Positions 58,160 to 64,000 of a DNA stretch of 64,000 nt are shown piece by piece. Positions within the stretch are counted from its first letter, which is position 1. The number at the start of each line of letters is the position of its first letter. The translations under genes were made by a program, and so were the position numbers. Under the pieces are notes generated by a model. It worked only from the letters and a program-made list of their open reading frames with translations. It was not told the DNA's origin and did not search any database. This DNA is from Amycolatopsis sp. CA-126428 (GTDB lineage: Bacteria > Actinomycetota > Actinomycetes > Mycobacteriales > Pseudonocardiaceae): contig NZ_PPHF01000164.1 of assembly GCF_002904335.1 (NCBI RefSeq), forward strand, positions 91,149 through 155,148. The letters are read 5' to 3'.

Positions 58160-58828
58160 TCAGCCTGCGCTGTTGTCCGCATACTTGATCGTGATGTTCT
58201 TGAAGCCCAGTGATTGCAGCAAGCCCGTCAGCATTGTTCGGGTGTTTCGCTCTGCGTCCGCTACAAGGGAGCTCTTGGCTGCTGCCGCCTGGATCTGCTT
58301 CTGGGCCAGCTCGTACAACGCCTGCTGGGAATTGGGGTTGCCGCCCAGGAACTCGTTGATTCTCGTGAAGAGGCCCTGCTGCTGGGCGTACACGTGGGAC
58401 TCGTGCACGTCGAGCGTTGCCGGCTCCAGTTGGGCGTGGCCCAACGTGATCGTGGCTGACTGGCGGTCGTCGGACACCTGGACCGCGTTGCCCTTCAGGC
58501 GCCCGAAGTCGACGTACGCGTTGTCCGTGCCCACTCCGATGAACAGCGTGTCGCTGCCCACCAGGAAGCTGGGGAGGACCGAGCTCGTCGTGATGTCGAC
58601 GACCACCTGGAACGAACCGCTCGCCGCTTCGTAGCGGGACAGCTCGACGATCGACTGCAGCAGGACCGGGCCCGAGTGCTCTTCCGTGCGCTCGGCGAAC
58701 GGGTTGCGCAATTGGGGTAACAGGTGCACCGCCGATGCGACGAGTACCGCCGCGACCAGAACCACCACAGCTACAGCCAAAGCGACCAGTCGCTTGCCCC
58801 AAGCACCCATACCGGGAGGAATACCCAT
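58160..58828 (-). CDS. DUF4230-type membrane-anchored protein
   Basis: This protein of about 222 residues has an N-terminal transmembrane helix (RLVALAVAVVVLVAAVLVAS) and an external region. That region matches the DUF4230 pattern by eye: LLQSIVELSRYEAASGSFQV near residue 60, GVGTDNAYVDFGRL, LPxA-type ATITLGHAQLEPATLD and a C-terminal alpha/beta part. The function of the family is unknown. I take the ATG at 58828; the ATG at 58810 is an alternative and neither has a strong ribosome site. It diverges from a 49-residue membrane protein. Confidence 0.7.
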   Translation of the reverse strand: MGIPPGMGAWGKRLVALAVAVVVLVAAVLVASAVHLLPQLRNPFAERTEEHSGPVLLQSIVELSRYEAASGSFQVVVDITTSSVLPSFLVGSDTLFIGVGTDNAYVDFGRLKGNAVQVSDDRQSATITLGHAQLEPATLDVHESHVYAQQQGLFTRINEFLGGNPNSQQALYELAQKQIQAAAAKSSLVADAERNTRTMLTGLLQSLGFKNITIKYADNSAG

Positions 58829-58885
58829 CCGGCCACCGAGCCAATCGACCGGTAGCGTGTGCTCGGATCGACGAGGGGAGACGGT

Positions 58886-59035
58886 GTGCGCAAGTCCTGG
58901 TGGCTGTGGCTCCTGCCGGCCGTGCTCGCCGTTCTGGTGCTCGGGCTGATCTTCGGCAGTGGCTACCGCAAGGGCACCAAGCTCGGCGTGCCGGCCGCGC
59001 CCGTTGCGGCCTGGAGTGCGGGCCGGGTGGCCTGA
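58886..59035 (+). CDS. Small single-pass membrane protein (49 residues)
   Basis: A GTG at 58886, six bases after GAGGGGAG, opens a 49-codon frame. Its product starts VRKSWWLWLLPAVLAVLVLG and continues LIFGSGYRKGTKLGVP. One hydrophobic helix is flanked by basic residues on both sides. Good ribosome site, codon use and divergence from the DUF4230 gene support it as real. No family is recognised. Confidence 0.6.
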   Translation: MRKSWWLWLLPAVLAVLVLGLIFGSGYRKGTKLGVPAAPVAAWSAGRVA

Positions 59036-59112
59036 CCCGTCGCGGGTCCGGCCCGGGCGGGACAGCCGATCGCGGCGCTCTGTGTGAACGCCGCGATCAG
59101 CCTGCCCGAGGC

Positions 59113-60492
59113 TCAGGAGCAGTAGGTCCCGTTGAGCGCCGGCTGCAGGAACGGCGGCGCGCTGCCGGTGTAGTTCGCGTTGTAGCCGAGCGTGGTCGTC
59201 GCCCCCGTGCCCAGGGTGCCGTTCCAGGACACGCTGTCGACCTTGACGGTGTCGCCGGTGTCGCTCCAGGTTCCGTTCCAGCCCTGGCTGATGGTCACGC
59301 CGGGTGCGGAGAACGTCAGCGTCCAGCCGTTGAGGGCCGTGCCGCGGTTTTCGATGACGATCTCCGCGGTGTAGCCGGTCGGCCAGGAGCTGACCACCCG
59401 GTGGGTGACCTTGCAGCCGCCGGTCGGCTGCGGGGTCGTGGTGGTCGGGGACGTGGGCGTGGTCGGAGTCGTCGGCGTGGTCGGGGTGGTCGGGGTGGTC
59501 GGGGTCGTCGGGGTGGTCGGGGTGGTGGTCTGGATCGGGCCCGCCGCGATGGCGAGGTCGTAGGCCCGCTGGGGCACGAACTGGCCGGCCGTGGCGATGC
59601 AGCCGTCGGCCTCGCCCGGCGGCTTGATCCACAGGAACGCGTCGATCTGGCTGTCGCCGGTCTGGTTGGTGCTCGGCCGGCCGATCGCGCGGCCGCCCGG
59701 GTCGCACCACTCGCTGCCCTGCGGCCCGTTGCCGTTGCGGCTCGTGTCCACCACGGCCTTCAGCCGCGAGTCGCCGAGCTGGTTCAGGATCGCCTTGTCG
59801 TAGGCCACTTCGTCGGAGGTCGCGCGGTAGTTGGAGACGTTGGTCGAGATGCCGTCGGCGCTGTTCGAGATGTCGGCGGCCCGCAGCCGCGCCGCGGCGT
59901 CGCCCGGGGAAAGCCAAGCGGAGTGCCCGATGTCGAAGTACACCTTCGCCTGGGACGAGCCGGCCTTGAGCTTCTTGCCCGCGTACGCGATCGACGCCGT
60001 GGTCTGGGCCTGCTGGTCGCTGTTCTGGCAGTTCGTCATCTGCGGGAGCACGTCGGGCTCGAGCACGATGGCCGCGGGCCGGCCCGCCAGCCCCGCCGCC
60101 ACCTGGTCGATCCAGGCCCGGTAGGCGTCTTGGGACGGCGCGCCGCCGCTGCTCGCGCCGCCGCAGTCGCGGTTCGGGATGTCGTAGACGACCATGATCG
60201 GGATCTGGCCCGCGGCGGCCGCCGCGCCGGTGTAGGCGTCCACCTCGCCGCGGACCGTGGACGTGTTCGTGGTGGTGAACCACCGCGCCTGCGCCACCGA
60301 CGCGATGCGGTCGCGGATGACCGCGGCCCGGGAGTCGCCGGGGTTCGCCGCGACCCACTTGGCCGCGTTGGTGCCCGGGTCGACGTAGTACGCCGAGGCG
60401 GCGGCCTGCGCGCCGGCCCACGTGGTCGTGGCCACGACGCCGGTCACGGCTACCGCGGCGAGACCCCCGGCTGCCACTGTCCTGCTTCGCAT
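59113..60492 (-). CDS. GH6 cellulase with C-terminal CBM2
   Basis: This 459-residue secreted endoglucanase/cellobiohydrolase has a signal peptide (to about residue 33) and a GH6 domain at 35-320. Both catalytic aspartate segments are visible: YDIPNRDCGG (about 105) and AIVLEPDVLPQM (about 147). WCDPGGRAIG and AFLWIKPPGEADG are also diagnostic. A threonine-proline linker built from a nine-fold TPT-type repeat joins a CBM2 cellulose-binding module (about 355-459; GCKVTHRVVSSWPTGY, WNGTLGTGAT, terminal Cys). A perfect CebR box lies 43 bp upstream, so cellobiose/cellotriose induction is likely. Confidence 0.95.
   Translation of the reverse strand: MRSRTVAAGGLAAVAVTGVVATTTWAGAQAAASAYYVDPGTNAAKWVAANPGDSRAAVIRDRIASVAQARWFTTTNTSTVRGEVDAYTGAAAAAGQIPIMVVYDIPNRDCGGASSGGAPSQDAYRAWIDQVAAGLAGRPAAIVLEPDVLPQMTNCQNSDQQAQTTASIAYAGKKLKAGSSQAKVYFDIGHSAWLSPGDAAARLRAADISNSADGISTNVSNYRATSDEVAYDKAILNQLGDSRLKAVVDTSRNGNGPQGSEWCDPGGRAIGRPSTNQTGDSQIDAFLWIKPPGEADGCIATAGQFVPQRAYDLAIAAGPIQTTTPTTPTTPTTPTTPTTPTTPTTPTSPTTTTPQPTGGCKVTHRVVSSWPTGYTAEIVIENRGTALNGWTLTFSAPGVTISQGWNGTWSDTGDTVKVDSVSWNGTLGTGATTTLGYNANYTGSAPPFLQPALNGTYCS
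59461..59526. repeat. 9-bp minisatellite encoding the Thr-Pro linker
   Basis: Consecutive GTCGGGGTG-type units (with GTCGTCGGG and GTCGGAGTC variants) on the plus strand encode the TPTTPTTPT linker of the GH6 enzyme on the minus strand. The number of units could vary between strains and change the distance between catalytic and binding domains. Confidence 0.85.
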
Positions 60493-60534
60493 GCACCTTC
60501 TCCTTCGAACGGCGGTGGCGCCGGAACCGGCTAC

Positions 60535-60548
60535 TGGGAGCGCTCCCA
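60535..60548. promoter_or_regulatory. CebR-type operator of the cellulase gene
   Basis: TGGGAGCGCTCCCA is the exact 14-bp palindrome known as the binding site of CebR, the LacI-family repressor of cellulose utilisation in Streptomyces. It lies 42 bp upstream of the GH6 start codon. Confidence 0.9.
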
Positions 60549-60767
60549 GCAATCGGAGACTGTAGCCGGGGGAAGCGGCCCGGGAAAGGGGTCCGCCGTG
60601 TTGTTCTCGCTCGCCGGCGCGAAATTTACATTTTGCGTGAAGCGTCGCTGCCGGTCCGCGACGGATCGCTGAACTGCGGTGATTGCCGGCCGGTGGGGCG
60701 GTGACCGCGGTGTTTCGTAAAGTGCGGCGGGTGCCCGGTGCCGATGGTTGTTCGGCGGCAGGGCGGC

Positions 60768-60781
60768 TGTTAGCGTTAACG
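60768..60781. promoter_or_regulatory. LacI-type operator-like site upstream of GH59
   Basis: TGTTAGCGTTAACG shares GTTAGCG and TAAC with the perfect palindrome upstream of GH127. It lies 131 bp upstream of the GH59 ATG. The direct repeat GTTTCGCCGG at 60851-60860 and 60872-60881 (21-bp period) lies between them. Together with the CebR box these are all the elements I see in the 420-bp gap 60493-60912. Confidence 0.5.
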
Positions 60782-60850
60782 CCCAGCGTGTTCGCCATCG
60801 ACGAAGATGGGGTTCTCATGGCGGTTTCCCCCTTCGCTGATCGACCGATT

Positions 60851-60881
60851 GTTTCGCCGGCTGGCCCGAGAGTTTCGCCGG
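60851..60881. promoter_or_regulatory. Direct repeat upstream of GH59
   Basis: GTTTCGCCGG occurs at 60851-60860 and 60872-60881, exactly 21 bp or two helical turns apart, 31-62 bp upstream of the GH59 start. The complementary strand carries CGAAAC in each copy, like elements found before actinomycete hemicellulase genes. Confidence 0.4.
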
Positions 60882-60912
60882 GCGCCGCCTTCGTTCGGAA
60901 GTGAGGACTACC

Positions 60913-63300
60913 ATGCTCCGCAGCGCGAGAAACGCGGCAGCGGCGGTGACCGCGGTCGTCTTGGCCGTGGCCGGCGGCGTCGTCGCCGCGGCCCCGGCCC
61001 AGGCCGCCACCTCGATCACCGTCAACGGCGGCTCGGGCGGCCGCACGTTCGACGGCGTCGGCGCGGTCAGCGGCGGCGGTGGCAACACCCGCCTGCTGAT
61101 CGACTACCCCGAGCCGCAGCGCGGCCAGATCCTCGACTACCTGTTCAAGCCCGGCTACGGCGCCGCCCTGCAGATCCTCAAGGTGGAAATGGGCGGGGAC
61201 ACCAACTCCACCAGTGGCGCGGAGCCCAGCCACGCCCACTTCCGCGGTGATCTGGACTGCAACCGCGGGTACGAGTGGTGGCTCATGGAACAGGCGAAGG
61301 CGCGCAACCCCGGCATCAAGCTCGTGGGCCTGCCCTGGGGAGCGCCGGGCTGGATCGGCAACGGCACCTTCTTCTCCAACGACCTGACGGACTACTACCT
61401 GTCGTGGCTGGGGTGCGCCAAGCAGCACGGGCTGACCATCGACTACCTCACCAGCGTCCAGAACGAGAAGCAGTGGAGCGCGGACTGGACCGTGACCCTC
61501 CGCAACGCGCTCAACGCCAACGGGTACAGCGCCGTCAAGATCATCTCCGGTGACTCGTGGCCGGGCGACTGGGGCCCCGCGAGCGCGATCTCGACCAACA
61601 CGGCCTACCGCAACGCGACCGACGTGCTGAGCGCCCACTACACCTGCGGCTACCTCAGCGCGCAGACCTCCTGCAGCGTCCCGGCGAACGTCACGAACAC
61701 CGGGAAGACGTTGTGGTCCAGCGAAAACGGCTCCCAGGACTACAACGACGGCGCCAAGCCGCTGGCCCGCGGGATCAACCGCGTCTACCTCGACGGCAAG
61801 ATGACCGCCTACCTCAACTGGGACCTGATCGCCGCCGTCACGCCGAACATCCCGTGGCCGACCGTGGGGCTGATCCTGGCCAACCAGCCGTGGTCCGGCT
61901 ACTACTCGGTCGGCAAGGACTCGTGGGCGCTGGCGCACACGACGCAGTTCACCGCGCCGGGCTGGAAGTACCTCGACTCCTCCAGCGGCTACCTCGGCGG
62001 GAACCGCAACAACGGCAGCTACGTCTCGCTGAAGTCGCCGAACAACACCGACTACAGCACGATCATCGAGACGATGGACGCCACCTCGGCGCAGACGCTC
62101 GACCTGAACGTCACCGGCGGGCTGTCCGGCGGCCAGGTGCACGTGTGGGCGACCAACCTCAACTCGAACAACCCGGCCGACCACTTCGTGCACAGCACCG
62201 ACATCACCCCGTCCGGCGGGGCTTACTCCCTGACCGTCCAGCCCGGCTACCTCTACTCCGTCACGACCACCACCGGGCAGGGCAAGGGCACGGCGACCAG
62301 CCCGCCGCAGGGTTCGCTGAACCTGCCCTACAGCGATGACTTCGAGGCGTACGCGAAGGGCAAGGAAGCCAAGTACCTGATGGACATGGAGGGCGCCTTC
62401 GAGACCTCCGCCTGTGGGGCCGGCCGCGCGGGCACCTGCGTCCGCCAGTCCGCGACGCAGAAGACGATCCCCTGGAAGAAGTTCGTCGACCCCTACGCGC
62501 TGCTGGGCAACGTGGCCTGGAGCAACTACACGCTCAGCACGGACGTGCTGCTGGAGAAGTCCGGGTACGTCGAGCTGCTCGGCCGGGCCGGCTCGCAGGA
62601 CACCGGCAACCAGGGCGCGCTGAACGCGTACTACCTGCGGGTGAGCGACACCGGCGCCTGGTCGATCCGGCGCAACAACACCAGTCAGCAGAACACGACC
62701 CTGCGCACCGGCACGACGGCCGCGCTCGGCACCGGCAGCTGGCACAAGCTGTCACTGGGCTTCTCCGGCAGCACCATCACCGCCTCCGTCGACGGCAATG
62801 TCATCGGCACGGTCACCGACGGCACCTTCCCGGCCGGGCAGGTCGGCATCGGCACGAGCGTCGGGGAGACCGCGCAGTTCGACAACCTCTCCGTCGCCGG
62901 TTCGGGCGGTGGGTCGACCTCCGTGCTGCGCAACACCGCCGCGGGGCGCTGCCTCGACGTCCCGGGCGTGTCGCAGACCAACGGCACCCAGGTGACGCTG
63001 TGGGACTGCAACGGCGGCAGCAACCAGCAGTGGACCCTGACGTCCGGCAAGCAACTCCTGGTGTACGGCAACAAGTGCCTGGACGCCGAAGGAGCGGGCA
63101 CGACCGCGGGCACCCGGGCGATCATCTGGGACTGCTCGACCGGCGCCAACCAGCAGTGGACGGCGGCCGCCGACGGCACGATCACCGGTGTCCAATCGGG
63201 ACTGTGCCTCACCCCGAACGGGAACGGCACCGCGAACAGCACGCCGGTGACCCTGCAGACCTGTACCGGCGGCAACGCCCAGAAGTGGACGCGGAGCTAG
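60913..63300 (+). CDS. Secreted GH59 galactosylceramidase-like beta-galactosidase with ricin-type lectin tail
   Basis: This 795-residue secreted enzyme has a signal peptide to about residue 32. The GH59 TIM barrel follows, with the hallmark start TFDGVGAVSGGGGNTRLLID, then PGYGAALQILKVEMGGD, GYEWWLMEQAKARNPGI and LVGLPWGAPGWIGNG. SVQNEKQWS and TLWSSENGSQ carry the acid/base and nucleophile glutamates (about 180 and 270). A lectin-like domain is at about 475-670, and a ricin-B domain with QQW repeats at about 675-795. In animals this family cleaves galactosylceramide; bacterial members act on galactosides. I chose the ATG at 60913 over the GTG at 60901, with GAGG upstream. Confidence 0.88.
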   Translation: MLRSARNAAAAVTAVVLAVAGGVVAAAPAQAATSITVNGGSGGRTFDGVGAVSGGGGNTRLLIDYPEPQRGQILDYLFKPGYGAALQILKVEMGGDTNSTSGAEPSHAHFRGDLDCNRGYEWWLMEQAKARNPGIKLVGLPWGAPGWIGNGTFFSNDLTDYYLSWLGCAKQHGLTIDYLTSVQNEKQWSADWTVTLRNALNANGYSAVKIISGDSWPGDWGPASAISTNTAYRNATDVLSAHYTCGYLSAQTSCSVPANVTNTGKTLWSSENGSQDYNDGAKPLARGINRVYLDGKMTAYLNWDLIAAVTPNIPWPTVGLILANQPWSGYYSVGKDSWALAHTTQFTAPGWKYLDSSSGYLGGNRNNGSYVSLKSPNNTDYSTIIETMDATSAQTLDLNVTGGLSGGQVHVWATNLNSNNPADHFVHSTDITPSGGAYSLTVQPGYLYSVTTTTGQGKGTATSPPQGSLNLPYSDDFEAYAKGKEAKYLMDMEGAFETSACGAGRAGTCVRQSATQKTIPWKKFVDPYALLGNVAWSNYTLSTDVLLEKSGYVELLGRAGSQDTGNQGALNAYYLRVSDTGAWSIRRNNTSQQNTTLRTGTTAALGTGSWHKLSLGFSGSTITASVDGNVIGTVTDGTFPAGQVGIGTSVGETAQFDNLSVAGSGGGSTSVLRNTAAGRCLDVPGVSQTNGTQVTLWDCNGGSNQQWTLTSGKQLLVYGNKCLDAEGAGTTAGTRAIIWDCSTGANQQWTAAADGTITGVQSGLCLTPNGNGTANSTPVTLQTCTGGNAQKWTRS

Positions 63301-63331
63301 CCGCATTCCGCACGGACAAAGGAGTTCGTCG

Positions 63332-64000
63332 ATGAAGGCACGCTGGAGAAGGGTGTGGCCGGCCGTGGTGATCGCCGCGGGCGCGCTGACCGGCACGGCG
63401 ACGACGTCCCAGGCGGCCACCGAGGGGCCGTGTGACATCTACGCGGCCGGCGGCACGCCGTGCGTGGCCGCGCACTCGACCACCCGGGCGCTGTACGGCG
63501 CGTACAACGGTTCGCTCTACCAAGTGCGGCGCGCGTCGGACAACACCACGCGCGACGTCGGGGTCCTGAGCGCCGGCGGCGTCGCGAACGCCGCGACGCA
63601 GGATTCGTTCTGCGCCGGCACGACGTGCCTGATCACGGTCATCTACGACCAGTCCGGCCGGAACAACCACCTGACCCAGGCGCCGCCGGGTGGCTTCTCC
63701 GGCCCGGCGCCCGGCGGGTACGACAACCTGGCCAGTGCGACGGCCGCCCCGACCACCGTCGGCGGCCAGAAGGCGTACGGCGTCTACGTGGCGCCGGGCA
63801 CCGGTTACCGCAACAACAACACCAACGGCGTCGCGACCGGTGACCAGCCGGAAGGCATGTACGCGATCTTCGACGGGACGCACTACAACGGCGGCTGCTG
63901 CTTCGACTACGGCAACGCCGAACGCAATAGCCGCGACAACGGCAACGGCACGATGGAAGCCATCTACTTCGGCAACATCAAGGTCTGGGGCTACGGCGCC
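63332..64000 (+). CDS. GH54-type alpha-L-arabinofuranosidase (3' end outside window)
   Basis: The first 223 residues of a secreted arabinofuranosidase B are present. A signal peptide (RVWPAVVIAAGALTGTATTS) is followed by the GH54 start GPCDIYAAGGTPCVAAHSTT. Further marks are LYQVRRASDNTTRDVGVLSA and IYDQSGRNNHLTQ. The vicinal cysteine pair is in NGGCCFDYGN and the catalytic nucleophile region is TMEAIYFGN near residue 208. The lectin-like AbfB domain expected downstream is outside the window. The ATG at 63332 follows GGAG. It starts 31 bp after GH59 and probably shares its transcript, giving a galactan/arabinan-degrading pair. Confidence 0.9.
   Translation, partial: MKARWRRVWPAVVIAAGALTGTATTSQAATEGPCDIYAAGGTPCVAAHSTTRALYGAYNGSLYQVRRASDNTTRDVGVLSAGGVANAATQDSFCAGTTCLITVIYDQSGRNNHLTQAPPGGFSGPAPGGYDNLASATAAPTTVGGQKAYGVYVAPGTGYRNNNTNGVATGDQPEGMYAIFDGTHYNGGCCFDYGNAERNSRDNGNGTMEAIYFGNIKVWGYGA

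Noticed and set aside
59461..59526. Regular repeats suggesting a CRISPR array
   Set aside because: Units are 9 bp, without spacers, and encode the Thr-Pro linker of the cellulase.
58160..60496. A 778-codon minus-strand frame joining the cellulase region to DUF4230
   Set aside because: The upstream part is out of frame with the GH6 enzyme and has no motifs. Only the last ~222 codons look like a protein.
1..64000. tRNA, rRNA, transposase, integrase or attachment-site sequences
   Set aside because: I looked for tRNA-like cloverleaf ends, transposase motifs and long flanking direct repeats and found none that I could support by reading alone.

Overview
The window is high-GC DNA (my estimate is about 70% or more) with GTG starts, many ATGA/GTGA stop-start overlaps, Tat signals, ricin-type lectin tails, a two-domain laccase and a CebR-type operator. 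This points to a filamentous actinomycete. A Pseudonocardiaceae member such as Amycolatopsis is my best guess, but it is inferred from gene content and was not tested by phylogeny.

Region by region. 1-1.8 kb: the end of a sugar-uptake locus (ABC solute-binding lipoprotein, FadR-type regulator, L-rhamnose mutarotase). 1.9-19.7 kb: a leftward, translationally coupled biosynthetic operon with a C-A-T-TE NRPS, an A-T-C-A-T-KS-KR-ACP-TE hybrid lacking an acyltransferase, a TauD-type dioxygenase, a P450, a nucleotidyltransferase, a beta-lactamase-fold hydrolase and a glycosyltransferase. This looks like a pathway for a glycosylated peptide-polyketide. 19.9-31.5 kb: small regulator/enzyme units, namely an SDR with its TetR, a five-gene coupled hydrolase/monooxygenase/amidohydrolase operon between two TetR regulators, an expansin, an internally shortened ECF sigma factor, a decayed hydrolase, a MarR/FAD monooxygenase pair and a small secreted peptide.

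31.7-47.9 kb: a carbohydrate locus. It holds a free-standing ROK protein, then a long rightward array with a ROK regulator, an RbsABC-type sugar transporter, a Gfo/Idh/MocA dehydrogenase, a 26-codon coupled micro-ORF, two sugar isomerase/epimerase-fold proteins (one exported), a small laccase, a 1315-residue secreted ThuA / quinoprotein-dehydrogenase-like / PKD / DUF1080 protein and a secreted cupredoxin with Ig-like repeats. The last two proteins share an unassigned C-terminal domain. The gene set suggests oxidative, 3-keto-type glycoside breakdown partly outside the cell, coupled to copper proteins. This is my main candidate for an undescribed system.

48.0-51.0 kb: two TetR/enzyme pairs. 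51.0-64.0 kb: a secreted plant-polysaccharide set with GH95, a PHB-depolymerase/feruloyl-esterase-like protein, GH127, GH6-CBM2 behind a perfect CebR box, GH59 and the start of a GH54 arabinofuranosidase. Related GTTAgCG-type dyads occur upstream of the GH127, GH59 and (more weakly) expansin genes, suggesting one LacI-type regulon.

A 46-bp palindromic repeat occurs four times (1817, 9746, 37896, 46019). One copy has compensating stem changes. Another lies in frame inside the PKS gene at the position normally held by the acyltransferase. I saw no rRNA, tRNA, CRISPR array or transposase gene.
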